Of a stretch of 64,000 nt of DNA, positions 12,213 through 25,100 are shown piece by piece. Positions within the stretch are counted from its first letter, which is position 1; every line of letters starts with the position of its first letter. Origin of the DNA: Uranotaenia lowii (taxonomy: Eukaryota; Arthropoda; Insecta; Diptera; Culicidae). The notes under the pieces are model-generated. The model saw nothing but the letters and a program-made list of their open reading frames with translations. It ran no database searches and was not told the origin of the DNA. The DNA lies in assembly GCF_029784155.1 (NCBI RefSeq), contig NC_073693.1:149422843-149486842 (forward strand). The letters are read 5' to 3'. The position numbers and the translations under genes are program-made.

Positions 12213-12660
12213 CAGAGCTGTAGGAAGAACGGGCTCAATTAAAGGTGGTGAGGAGGGGTGTTGGGTTATAGTTTGATGACCAATATTTTTGTATATTTTT
12301 TTTTTGTTTGAGTCTAAATCAACTATAACACAAAATAAACTGTAGGTATCTATGTATCTGTTCATATATAAAAGTTTAAAACATAGAATGAAGTCAATTA
12401 AAAATCTCGTTCATGTAGTTTTTTGCAATATTTGTTTTCTTCTGTCTTAGCTTATAAAAAATATACTGCATGATGAAGACAATGCATATTACCCTTAAAA
12501 ATATATTCAAAATATTTCAGTCTTATTGTATTTCTACGCTTATTTAATTTTTAAAATTTGTCATCTCATTAAAATTCAAAAGAAAATGAAGAATTGAGAA
12601 GTACACATGAGAAATTATAGAAAACACCTCAGAGGTAGCACGGCTACAAAAAGTTCTTTC
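12213..12660 (-). mobile_element. hAT-like family, right-end fragment (copy 4)
   Basis: Starting at 12213 the sequence CAGAGCTGTAGGAAGAAC closely matches the inward reading of the right end of the intact copy (CAGGGCCGTAGGAAGAAC from 19563). It is followed by a G-rich stretch and GTTTGATGACCAATATTTTT, shared with copy 1. The inner boundary is approximate. No TSD partner was found. Confidence 0.55.
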
Positions 12661-12689
12661 AAAAGATCACAGTAATGGTTTCCCAAGTA

Positions 12690-15290
12690 ACACAGATTAT
12701 GCCAACTAACATTAGGAAGTTTTATTATGGTATAATTATGGCATTTTTTTGTGCAGCTCGTTTTATGGCGGTTTTATTATGGTCATTCAGAATGCTTATA
12801 ATTTTTTTCCGACCATATGTTTTCAGATGGTTTTGAAAACGCTAATAAAACTTTTATTAAACTTGCTGTTTTAGTTATTTTGAAAGAGTTATGAATGCTC
12901 TTTTTAAACTATAATAAAACACAAACCTAGAAGTTTGCTCCAAGTTTTCTTTTGCATGTTCTATAATAGCACTCAGTGCATGATTATTAAACCGCCATAA
13001 AACTTAGCGACAGTTCTCGATCAAGATGTCAAAACAGGACACGCTCAGATTAGATAGCACATATTTGAATTGGAACTCCCATTTTTACACATTTTTGGTA
13101 AGTTATGCGTGTTGGTTTTGAGTTAAAATTAAAAAAATACATCTTTGAAAACTTGAAATCACCGAAAGTGATATGAATATCTTTACAATATGAGTATTGA
13201 GTGAAAGGGCCCAAATAGTAGGAAAAAAATTGTTGCTTGACGCCATCATTAATTCAAGATGGCGGCTTCCGCTTTTATTTTCAAAGCAGTAAATTACTGA
13301 AAATATCGTGAAACCTTATAAACGAGGAGAAGTCAAATTTCGTTGCCCGATTTAAGATGGCGGCTACCACTCAACTTGAAAATACTGTAAATGGACGAAA
13401 ATCGCATAAAACCTATATTATAGGGGTATAAGTTGAAAGAAATCAACCGGTAGAAGTTGAATTTCGCTATCTGACGCCATCTTGAAATCCAAGATAACGG
13501 CTTCCGCTAAACTTTAAAATGTGAGCATGAAACCCAGGTGGTAGTGGGTGGAAGGGCTTAACGAGTAGAAGTCGAATATTGCTATCTTACGCCATCTTGA
13601 AATCCAAGATGGCAGCTTTCTATAAACTTTAAAAATGCTCTAAATCATTGAATATCGCATGAAACCTCCAAAATATGGGTGTTTGTCAATTGGGATAAGT
13701 TATAAAAAGTTTATAATTGCATTCTGACGCTATCTTGAAATCCAGGATGGTGGCTTCAGCTGAACTTAAATATACTGTAAATGAATGAAAATAGCATGAA
13801 ACTCCCAAATATATTGTATTGGGTGCTAAGGCTAAAAGATAGAAGTCAAATATCTCTTTTCGCGTTTCTCTGAAAATTTGAAAGTGACTGAAAATCCCAC
13901 AAAAACCACCACAATATAGACCCTGTTCGTTTTTGGCAACATTCGATTTTGGAAACATCGAATTTGGCACATGTGCCTAAATCAGACGGTTAACAGAAAC
14001 AACATAGTCTTATAGTTTTCGCTAGAATAAGGCCAATACAATTTAAACATAATAGCATGATAGGAATAATAGAATTACATAAATGGCAAAAAAACAAAAA
14101 CTATAAACAAAACAAGAAAAGAAATACATTAGAAACATAATGAAAAAATAATAAAAGTGATTTAAAATAATCTAAATTGTCTTTAAATAGTAGTTTTAAT
14201 TACGTGAAAAAAAGTTGTGTTCAAGCGATTTTCATTGATTAACAGTATTTTAAATTCAGTGGAAGCTGCCATCTTGGATTTCAAGATGGCGTCGGAAAGA
14301 AAAAAAATCGACTTCTAGTTTAGCCCCTTCACCCAATACCCGTATAATGGTGGTTTAATGCGACTTTTTGTCAGCATTAAGCATTAAAAGTTGAGCGGAT
14401 GCCGCCATCTTGGATTTCAAGATGGCGTCTGATAGCGAAATTCAACTTCTACTCGTTTAGCCCTTTCACCCGATACCCATTTTGTTGGAGTTTCATGCAA
14501 TTTCAATCATTTACACCATTTTAAAGTTCAGCGGAAGCCGCCATCTTGGATTTCAAGATGGCGTCAGACAACGAAATTTGACTTCAACTCATGATTTATT
14601 CCACGGGTCATTCACAACCAATCCCTTTTCATTCAAAAAGTCTGTCCTCATTTACTGTACTAATGATTAACAACTCAGAAATGAGGAACTCAACCTTAGC
14701 GTGTAATTGGTTGGCTTGCGAGAGAAACGTCAAATCGTAGCTTTTTTTGGGGTCATCATTAAACCATAATAAAACTTTGAATTGACTCACGCCATGTTGG
14801 TTGCAAAATCCAAGGGCACAAAATGACGCCATGTTGATGGATTCACAATGCAAGCATTGGAAAATAGGCCTTTTTCTATCAATTCCATCATGATTGACCA
14901 TCAGATTTGACGAGACGCATTTATTTTAAGATACTATTTCATATACATTTTACCTAAAATCTTGACTGGCAGTAGAAAAGACGTTCAATATATGGTTAAA
15001 ACATTGTTTTTTTTAACTATTAATTTTACCAGATCATATCTGAATAATGCAATCATCATTCATCAACCATTATGGTTGCTGGAAAAAATAAAAAAAAAAA
15101 CTCCGAGAACTGACAGAACCGAAAAAAACAAAAATTTCTAACATGTTTAATAATAGCTTTTTAAAAGCTTTGGTGACCAACATTGATGACCAACAATTAT
15201 ATGTCTTGATGACGTTCCTAGGGTAGGGCCAAATAGCCTGATTTTGGCTTTATTAGAGTCCAGGTGATGTTATAGAATGCGCTTTAGCTT
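12690..15290. repeat. Foldback cluster of ~136-bp units in two opposed arms
   Basis: Copies of an imperfect palindrome related to GCCATCTTGGATTTCAAG, ending ATGGC, occur in one orientation at 13242, 13346, 13475, 13591 and 13729. They occur in the other orientation at 14268, 14404 and 14540. The last three are exactly 136 bp apart. Between palindromes each unit carries matching sequence (CCTTTCACCCGATACCCAT and TTTCATGCAATTT in the right arm, complements in the left). The centre (about 13930-14220) is AT-rich. Outer parts hold TTTTATTATGG-type motifs and complements (12720-13000, 14755-14780). No protein is encoded. Confidence 0.75.
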
Positions 15291-17133
15291 TTTATGGAGA
15301 TTAATGCGATAGTCCAAACGATATTTTGCTGACCATAATAAAGCTTAAATTGTTACTTGGGTTAGGAACAATTAAACGTAAAGATGGTACATATAGTGAT
15401 AATGTAGAAGAGACCCTAAAAATGTTGATGGAAACACACTTTCCAGATTCAATATAATGCTCTGATGATACAAAACAAGCTAGTTCTGAACTGAGGACAA
15501 ACGAAAATAATGAAATGGAAGAAACCTTAAACAGTAAAACCTCAACGATAGAAAAAATCGTTACTGAAGGCCGTCTGAAATGGGCTATTTCTACAATAGA
15601 ACCATACAAATCTCCAGGAAAAGATGGAATTTTCCCAATTTTGTTCCAAAGAGGAGTACAATTTGTTATTCCAAGGCTAGTTAGCGCTTTGAAAGCCAGT
15701 CTAATACTTGGGTATATTCCAAGGTCATGGCAAGAAGTAAAAGCTATTTTTATACACAAAACTAATAAAAAAAAGACAAAACATCACCTAAGACTAATAA
15801 GACTTTCATCAGTATTTTTGAAAATAACAGAAAAATTGTAAGATGTATTTAATAAATTTAATTACTTAACAGCACATCCTTTTAACAAATATCAATTTGC
15901 ATATCAAGCAGGAAAATCGACAGTAACTGCTTTACACACTATTGTATCTAAAATAGTAAAGTCCGTGGCATCTAAAGAAAAAGCTCTTGCCACGTTTCTT
16001 GACATAGAAGGAGCTTTCGATAATGCTTCTCATAATTCAATGCGTAGAGCAATACTAAATCGTTGTTTTGACTCTTTTGTTGTACAATGTTGTCTGATCG
16101 AAAAATTACTGCCTGTTCAGGAAGCTCTTCATTATCAATTAAAACAACTAAAGGCTGTCCTCAAGGCGGGGTACTGTCACCGCTTTTATGGTCGTTGATA
16201 GTGGACGATCTATTATCGAGCCTAGTGAATCTGGGCTACGAAGTTATTGGCTTCGCGGATGATATAGTAATTCTTATTCGCGGAAAATATCCTGAAATTT
16301 TAGTGAACAGAATGCAAGCAGCACTGCAATATGTGTCAAAGTGGTGTGATCGAGAAGGACTTATTGTGAACCCCGCAAAAACAACCGTTACAAGGAAAAC
16401 CAAACTTAATTTGTGCACCCTAACACTGAACGAGCAATCCCTAAGTTATAGTTCTGACACTAAATTTTTAGGCATTGTGCTTGACAAAAAGCTAAATTGG
16501 AATATATGGGCATTCCAATTTAGATGGATATGGATGGAAATAATGGATAAAGCTACTAAAGCCTTATGGATTAGTAAACTTTTGGCAAAAAATGGGGCTT
16601 GATTCCAAGAACGATACATTGGATATACTCGGCCATTGAGAAACCAAGAATAACATATGCAGCTCTTGTGTGGTGGCCTAAAACCGAAGAAAAGACTACA
16701 CAAAAACTTCTCGGAAAACTACATAGAACTGTTCTATTGTGCATAACTGGTGCTATGCGTAGTACACCTACAAAAGCTGTGGAAGCGATTCTTTGCATTC
16801 TTCCAATTCATCAATGTGTGCAGCTTGAAGCAAAGAAGCAAGCTCTGAGACTTGAAAACAATATATCACTCACAGGGAAAGCCAATAGTGGTCACCTAAA
16901 AATTCTCGACAAATTCAAAATCAATCCAATAATTTGTAGCAATAGAGATTGGGTCTAAACCCATTTTAAAACATTCTTTCAATGTTCTAGAGCCTGATCG
17001 AATTACATGGTGCTCAGGTGGCCCCGAGGTACGATCAGGATCTTTTTTATTCTATACAGATGGATCCAAAATGAACAATGAAGCTGGTGCAGGGGTAACT
17101 AGTCCCGGCGCAAATATATCGATATCAATGGGA

Positions 17134-19571
17134 AAATGGGTCATGGCCGTAGGAACGGGGGGGGTTTTGGGGGTTAAACCCCCCCCATGAGGGTCCAAAA
17201 ATGAAGCGAGGTATTCTATTCTACACTCAAAATATTAAATTCATTATCAAATTATGATAATTACAAAGACATTCAAGAGTAACTATTTGAACTAAAAACT
17301 GATACAAAAGCCTCAAAAACCCATTTCAAGTTCACAATTCAGCTACATTTTTAAAAAAAAATTCTCACTTGTTCATAGAATAAGGTTGTCAGATTTTTTT
17401 TTCAGCACGTATCTGGGCTGTTTTATATAAAAACCTGGCAAAGTCCGGGTATTTAATTTCAAAATTGTCGACCAAATCCAGGCAAACCGGCAATTTTCGT
17501 CAAAACCTAGGAATTGCTCATCAAAAATCTAAAAAAAAACTTGAAAAACTTTTTATGATTAATTTTTTAAACTTGCTGCAAAAATTTTGGACGCGTAAAT
17601 AAAAAAAAATTACAACACAAATTTGATTTGAGAATAAGAATGAGAACAAACCCGGGCAAAATCCGGGCTTTTCCAATGAAATCTGAGCAAACGGGTCGCA
17701 CCAGACTTTTCCCAAATTTTATATTAAACTTGCGGGCCAATCCGGTTAAAACCGGGCAATTTGGCAACCTTATCGTAGAAATTTAGGTCTAAATATTAAA
17801 TTTTAAATTAAACCCATTTTGGAGCTTCTGGATCCATATTCCTGTAACCAAAATTGTATTTCTATATATTTTCGTATTTCTGATTTTGTATCAAGTTTAG
17901 GATTCTTGATTTTCAGTTTGAATAATCATAAGAAATTAGGAATGGAAAGCTGCTTTGAAATCCTTGTTCGAATTCGGTTTGCATTTCATATCAAATTTGA
18001 ATCATGAGACTTATTCTGCGACTCGAGTGACGTGACTTACGAAATTTCATATAGTTTTGCAGGCTTAAATAGCCTCTCTAGCCTTGAAATTTTCTTTCAA
18101 AAGAGCTGTTTTTGGTCTTCAGAGTTCATCTTTACACAAATTTCTATTCTGAATCATTTTCTTGAGTCAGGACGAAGACGTAAAATTTCGTAAAATAAGC
18201 CCTCATGTTTTTCGAAAATCAAAGCATTTTCAATATTTTGATAAAAGTTTGCTGAACATGGAAAAAGGAAAAATTTGTTTTGTATTCAAATTCGAAGTTC
18301 TTAAACTTTATTCTAACAGAAAATTTAAACATTTAAAGCCAGATTCTGATTCACCATTCGAAATTCACATTTTAAATCGGAATCACGAAACGATTTAATA
18401 ATAAATAATTGAAATAATGAATTAAGATTCAACCAGCACTACAGAATTTAAATAAAAGATTCATGAAAAAAAAATCTGGAATTAAGATTCGGAAATCGAA
18501 TTTTTTGTACATTTCGGAAATCGTATAGAAATTCGGAAACAGAATCTAAGTTCAATTTTTGAATTCCAGTTTAGAATTCAGATTTAAAGTTCAGAAAAAG
18601 ATTAAGCTTGTGAATGAGATTTTCAATCAACATAAAATTGTTGAGAAATTCAAGAGTTCATTAACTTAGAAATTTGCTTGTCAATTCAATTTCCAAACAT
18701 CAATGTTTTTAATCACAATAAGTTTGTACACACAATTCAGCTGAAAATCACAAATATAAAGTAGAATTTTAGTTAATTTTTCAAGTTTTGATTCATGCAA
18801 AATATCCCAAATTATATTTAAAAAAAATCATCTACAAGATTTTTTGTATGAAACTGATTCTTTATGAAAAATATTTTCTGTTTAAGAAACATTTACCTGA
18901 TCTTCACCTAAAAAAATCGCACTTTTTTTAAGTTTTTCGGTGTATTGTTTATCATTATTAATATTGTAGCTTTTTTTTAAAGCCAAATTTCAAACTAAAA
19001 TCATAAATTTAGTTCAATTTTGCATCAAGCAAATTTGATTTGCATTTTTTTTATCTCTTATCGTTTTTTTTGGAAAATTTTATTTATTTTCATCAAAGGA
19101 TAGAATCTTGGAATTCGCATAAGAGTTTAGAAGATTGGGCTTGTTTGATTTAAGTATAGAATAAATTTTTTTAAGAAATAGAAGGCTACCCTAAAAAGAA
19201 CTTATCTTATGCTCAAATCAAATAACTTTGATCTACCAGGTATTTAAACAAATTGAAAAATTTTAACCGTCGATGAAAGCAAATTTCACATTTTGTTTCT
19301 AAATTTTTCTATGAAACGAAAATTAGCTCACCCTTTAGGCTAAGGACCACTTTTCAAAAGTTACTTTTTTAAGGCTCATGACATTCGTGTCTTTTCTTAA
19401 GTTACAATTTCATAGGAAAACTATTAATGAGTACTTAAAATGAATTAACATATATGTAGGTACAAACATAATTTGTTCAAATTTTTTTTATTCAAAAAAA
19501 AAATAGGTAAAAAATTAGTCACCAAAACCCCCCCCCCATGAGTCGGTTCTTCCTACGGCCCTGAAATGGGT
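17134..19571 (+). mobile_element. hAT-like non-autonomous element, copy 2, perfect 8-bp TSD
   Basis: The best-bounded copy of the family. The element spans 17142-19563 (2422 bp), starts CATGGCCGTAGGAAC and ends TTCCTACGGCCCTG, so the ends form an inverted repeat CAKGGCCGTAGGAA. AAATGGGT is present on both sides (17134-17141 and 19564-19571). Removing the element and one octamer restores the RNase H reading MGKWV-TVFQAEIYAILEAQ of the host retrotransposon. Subterminal G8 and C9 tracts match the longer tracts of copy 1. No transposase ORF, so it would rely on an enzyme encoded elsewhere. Confidence 0.85.
17381..17772 (+). mobile_element. CCGG-motif MITE-like element with TA-flanked terminal repeats
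   Basis: The sequence between TA dinucleotides starts AGGTTGTCAGATT and ends AATTTGGCAACCT; 11 of 13 terminal bases are complementary. Length 388 bp. The interior carries CCCGGGCAAAATCCGGGC, ACCGGGCAATTTGG and similar motifs. No ORF. The same module follows the left end in the hAT-like copies at 5650 and 47921, so it could instead be an original part of that family. Confidence 0.6.
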
Positions 19572-20300
19572 GACAGTTTTCCAGGCTGAAATCTACGCTA
19601 TTCTCGAAGCACAAACCTTTGTTTAAAAAAAAGATACAAACATGTAAATATTGTAATGTTTTCAGACAGCCAAGCTCCACTTAAATCATTAAAATCATTT
19701 AAATGTACATCAAAATTGGTATGGGAATGTATTGAGGCACTTGTAAATCTTGCACAGAACAATTCAATTAATATTGGGTGCCAGGGCACTGCGGAATTGA
19801 AGGGCAACAAAAAACTGACATGCTAGCTAGACAAGGCTCTTCAATTCCGTTCCTAGGTCCTGAACCTTTTTGCAGCCTGTCTCGTTGCTTTTTAAAAATC
19901 GAAATAAGAAATTTAGAATAAAAGCATGATTGAACGATACTGGAAAAACATTGAGGAGCAAGACAATCGAAGCGAATGATTGTTCCAAATATTTACAAAT
20001 CGAAGAAGATTCTAACTTAATCAAAAAAGATTTAAAAACTCTTACAGGATGTATTACAGGACACTGTGAATGTTGATATAATCTAAAACTTATGTGAACA
20101 TATCAATCTGACATTTGTCGTTTTTGTCAGGCTGAGAAGGAAACATCGGAGCACCTTCTATGTGAATGCCCTTGTCTTATATCAAAAAGAACTAATCTAC
20201 TCGGTAAAGGAATTTTAGTACCTTCTGATTTATTTTCTTTAGGTTCCAATAAGGTTGTTAACTTCATTCGTTTTGTTCATCCAAATTGGTAAAATGCTGA

Positions 20301-21369
20301 TCAACAAGAAAGTGACACTACTGTAATCAATCAGAGTGATCTATCTTGATAAGCTACAGTAAATAGGGGACAAACCACAAAAGATCTAACAACTGGTCGC
20401 AGTGGTAGGGACCCGATAAAAAAGGAAAAATAATTGAGAAGCTTAGAAGCTCAGAGTTCATAAATGCATATACATAGACTTTCTTAGTCCAAAGTTTAAA
20501 AAAAATATAATTCTTGTATCTGTTTAAATGAGCCAGACATAAGTCAATTCTCATGATATTTTACAAAACCCTTAACCTTCATCCGTCCCTGAAATTTATA
20601 CCCGTTTCAGTCCCTGGAGTGTCCATTTGACACTCCTGACTAAACCAATATATCTCTCTTGTTTTTCAACCGCTTTTAACAAAATTCATAGTTTTGAAAT
20701 CCTTCTAATGTTACTCAAATATGTTTCTCCGACATTATTCACATATTCATACATTTCATACAGATTTATTCAGTTTTCCATTATTCAAAGTCTAAAAAAA
20801 ACTTCGGAAGAAAGAATGTAGAACAGCTACAGAGTGCTTAAAAATATTTCCACTTAGTGTCCAAAAAAGCTGAAGTTAGAAGCTATGCGTTGCCGAGGTT
20901 TGAGCTCAACTCAAGGATTAATCAAAATGTTTTTTTTTTTCGAATTAATACAATCAACAAGTCAAAGATGAGGGCAGAATTTAGAATTGAAATTTTTCAT
21001 CCAAAGTAACCTATTTCCAGATTCTTACTTTATGATTTGAATTTTCAATAATAATTAAAAGCCTTTGATCATGGTGTATTTTTTAGAACCATTTCAAGAA
21101 AAAATAGCATTTCCTCATATTTTCCTCAGAATTTTTTTTTAGATTTGCGAAAAAAAAAACTCAAGCTAAATTTTCAAATTTTCGCTAAAAAAATGTTATT
21201 CTAAGAACTAAAATTAGCTGGCAACACTGTAGCGAATTAACAAAAGCACGGTCATAAAAGTGATCCCTTTTAATAAAGGGAACCGTTATAAGAAAAATAG
21301 ATTTAAACTGATTTTTATGAATTTTTTTTAAAATAATCTCATACTTACTTATTATTAATTATTATTTGT
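20301..21369. other. AT-rich spacer with one perfect short hairpin
   Basis: No gene recognised. At 20616-20636 GGAGTGTC and GACACTCC form a perfect 8-bp stem around a 5-nt loop (CATTT). Confidence 0.5.
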
Positions 21370-21800
21370 TTCATGTTTGTTAACTTAAGATTCGTGTAGT
21401 AACGATTGACAAAAATGTAAGTATCCATCCAGAAATCCAAAACATCCGGGCCAGACAAGTCCTGTCTATTTTATCTAAAAACCTGGCAACAATATTTGCC
21501 AATTGGCATTTGATTATAAATTTGATAAACTTAAAACTGAGCAATATCCGAGCAAATTTGGTCAAAACCCAAGAGTTACTCAAGAAATATAAAAAACCAA
21601 AGAAAATAAACTTGAAAAAAATGTTTTTTTATGAAAACCTAACAGCAGATTTTAGGCTTCCATAAAACTTTTCAAGATTATATTTATAAAACTTACTAAA
21701 AAAAAATAGTTTTGAACGCAATCATTTAAATATTTATCAACACAAATTTTTGATTAAATTTACGGGAAAATCCAAATAAAACCGGGCAATCTGGCAACAT
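21370..21800 (+). repeat. CCGG-motif MITE-like module, diverged copy
   Basis: Shares the layout of 17383-17770: ATCCGGGCCAGAC near the left, AACCTGGCAACAA, an AT-rich centre with ATTTATCAACACAAATTT, and a right end ACCGGGCAATCTGGCAACA. Left boundary and TSD not resolved. Confidence 0.5.
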
Positions 21801-22132
21801 CATCCATAAGTAGAAGAAGGAGAACGACTATTTCAGTATAATCGTAATTTAATAATTGGATCTAATGTTCACCTTTTTCATCCTTTGAATTGTTGTAAAA
21901 CTGACTTAAAAAATGTCGAACCAGGGATGAGTTCTTAATGTTTCGATTAGAGATGTACCGAATTGTTGGTTTCGGCTAACGGTCGAATACCGAATATTCA
22001 CCTCATCAACTATTTGGCCAAACCAATATTCGGTCGAGTATTTGGTCGAATATTCCGTTGAGTTTTTCATAGAAATTAATAATTTCATTTTTCTTCTACT
22101 TCTTCCATGTTAATAACGCTTATGTTTTTGAA

Positions 22133-25100
22133 TATTTTCATGTCGTGATCAACCATATGGAGGCTTAGTGATGTATATTAAAACGAATTTGAAATTTAAA
22201 GAAATTGAAAACAAAGTTGTTGAGGGTTTTCATAGAATAAGTGTTGAAATATGTCTGAGTGGTCAAATTTTCAGTGTTCATGGTATTTATAGACCACCAG
22301 CGTTCTCGTTTAACCTGTTTTGTGATGAAATTGAATCCTTATTAGCATCTGTTCCTGTTAACCATTCGAGTCTTATTGTTGGTGACTTTAATATCCCCGT
22401 GAATTTAGTTAATTTAAACACTGTGATGAAATATAAATCAATTTTAGAATCTTTCGGTTATGCTTGCACAAATACTTTTCCAACAAGACCAAAAACTAAA
22501 AATATCCTTGACCACGTTATTTCGAAGCAGATTGACATAGACCGACTTAAAAACGATACTATTTTTACAGATGTAAGTGACCATTTACAAATTGTTACAT
22601 CCCTAAAATTGTTATGTGATAAGAAGGAAACAATTCTGAAGAAAGAAATTATTGATCATTCCAAACTTAACGATTTGTTTCGAAATTATCTAAATAATAT
22701 TCAACTACCAGAAAATGTTAATGATGGCCTACAGCACATTACAACAACTTACAACCGTTTTCTCTCAATGTCTACTAAAACACTCAATAAAAAGGTAAAA
22801 CTAAAAGGCAATTATTGTCCATGGATGTCACTAGACCTTTGGACACTGATTAGAATAAAAAATAACCATTTGAAACGTTGTAAACGACATCCCGATAATG
22901 TCCAACTCAAAGAAATGTTGAATCATATAAACAAAAAGCTAAACTTTAAAAAACAAGAATGTAAAAAACAATATTACGAGCGATTGTTAAACAATACTCC
23001 ACATTCAAAGCTTTGGAAAAACATAAATACACTCCTTGGTAAAAATAAAATCACCGCTCCAATAAATCTTTCTGATGAAGAAGGCGTAACAACAAACAAT
23101 TCTGAGATTTGTGAAAAATTTAACAAACATTTTTCTACGATTGGGAAAAAACTAGCTAATGAAATCCCATCTGATCCCGGCAGTGATCCTTTGTCGCATA
23201 TTAATAGTGTACAAAATACAATATTTTTACGTCCAGCTAGTGTCAACGAGGTTCGACTAGTAATTCTATCTCTTAAAAATAAAAAGAGTCGTGGACCTGA
23301 TGGATTTCCTGTAGATGCGTTAAAAAATAACAACGAAATTTTCTCTGGTATACTCATGCAATATTTTAATCACATGTTAGAGACAGGAGTTTATCCGGAT
23401 TGTCTTAAAGTTGCAAAAGTTATTCCCATTTTTAAGGCAGGTGATCCACATGACGTAAATAATTACCGTCCAATTTCAACCTTAAGTGTTTTTAGCAAAG
23501 TTTTTGAAAAACTTCTAATGAATAGAATTGAAAATTTCTTAAATCAGGAAAATATACTGTACAAATTGCAGTACGGTTTCAGACCTGGATCGAGTACGCT
23601 AATTGCTATCACAGAGTTAGTTGATTCTATTATTTCAAAAATTGATTCAAAGAATATCGTTGGTGCTTTGTTCTTGGATCTTAAAAAAGCCTTTGACACA
23701 CTAAACCACGACATATTATTGTCCAAATTGAATGAATACGGAATAAGAGGTGCTGCTAACAACATCCTTCGCAGTTATTTATCGGGAAGGAAACAATTTG
23801 TAGCGATCGAAAATACTAGAAGCGATTTGAGAAACATTGATATTGGTGTACCCCAAGGAAGCAACATTGGTCCGTTACTTTTTCTTTTGTATGTAAACGA
23901 TCTTTGTAATTTACCACTGAAAGGCACAGCTCGATTATTTGCTGATGATACAGCTATTTTTTATTCAGCTGCATCAACGAATGTTATAACTCAACAAATT
24001 GAAAATGATTTGAAGTTACTATCAAAATATTTTAAATGCAACTTGCTTTCTCTAAACTATTCAAAAACCAAATATATGTTGTTTCGTTCTTCACATAAAA
24101 AAATACTATCAAATAATGACCCAATTATGGATGGAATTGTTATTGAGAGAGTTCATTACTTCAAGTACTTAGGAATTTTCTTGGATGAAACACTTTCTTG
24201 GAGTTGTCACACAGAGAACCTAGTAAAAAAAATTTCTCCTCTTTGCGGTGTTTTGTGGAAATTAAGAAACTTAGTGCCCCAACATGTTCTTTTAAAGTTT
24301 TACTATGCATTTATTCAGTCTCATCTAAACTATCTTATTTTGATATGGGGAAGAGCCTCCTTGTCACATCTTCAAAAACTTCAGACCCTACAGAATAGAT
24401 GTTTGAAAAACATCTTCAGACTACCCCTGCTTTTTCCAACCCAACAGCTATACTCTCTGGGAACGCACAACATTCTTCCAATAACCGAACTCTGTAATTT
24501 GCAAACCGTTATATATGTTCATGATAATATACACTCGAGTAGCAATAACCAAAACCTAAATTTTACTACGGGATTAAGAACCCACAATACCCGTCAAAAT
24601 AATTACTTGCAACGAAGCCGATCCATGACATCTTTAGGGCAAAAAAGAATTTCTTTTATAGGACCTACAATATACAACGCTTTACCTACTGAAATAAAGA
24701 CCATCAACAACCGTTCCATGTTTAAAGTCAAAGTAGTACAGTTATTAAAAGAAAAATTGAATCGTTAAAAAAGTCGATCAACAACCAGTTTTTTTTAATC
24801 AAATTTTGTTTGTTTTTGTAGCATCGTAGTTTTCTTTTGTCGTATTTTTAACTATTAATAAGTAAACTTAAGTAAATCTAGCATAATATTTAATTAGTTA
24901 ACATTATTAAAAAAAAGAAATGGATCTCTTTAAAGGAAATTTTCTTCCATTGAGATCCTTATCGTAATCTTGTTTAATTATAGTATACATTTCCTCGCAG
25001 TAAATAATAAACTTTTGTGTTCTCAGCATGATTAAAATTTTGTTCGCGTTGAAGTTTCTTTGTTTTGCTACCAGACGTGCTGAGAACAGTAGCGTCCATT

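Larger units (their letters stand above)
15330..20300 (+). pseudogene. LOA/I-like non-LTR retrotransposon relic, split by a hAT-like insertion
   Basis: Remains of an RT-RNase H polyprotein. In order: YKSPGKDGIFP near 15608, FLDIEGAFDNASH near 16000, CPQGGVLSPLLW near 16160, GFADDIVIL near 16250, KFLGIVLDKKLNWN near 16470, RNase H start YTDGSK near 17055. After the 17142-19563 insertion come QAEIYAILEA near 19585, WVPGHCGIEG near 19775, and C-terminal CRFCQAEKETSEHLLCEC near 20117. The FADD centre is intact but the frame is broken by a stop at 15839, a frameshift near 16090, stops at 16600 and 16956, and more after 19620. The 5' half with the endonuclease is missing. Clade is inferred from CPQGG plus RNase H. 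Confidence 0.85.

Noticed and set aside
13240..14565. CRISPR-like spacing of palindromic repeats
   Set aside because: Eukaryotic context, two opposed arms, and homologous rather than unique sequence between palindromes; this is a foldback repeat.
23544..23765. Antisense ORFs within the RT genes (also near 58431 and 60645)
   Set aside because: Shadows of the retrotransposon ORFs.
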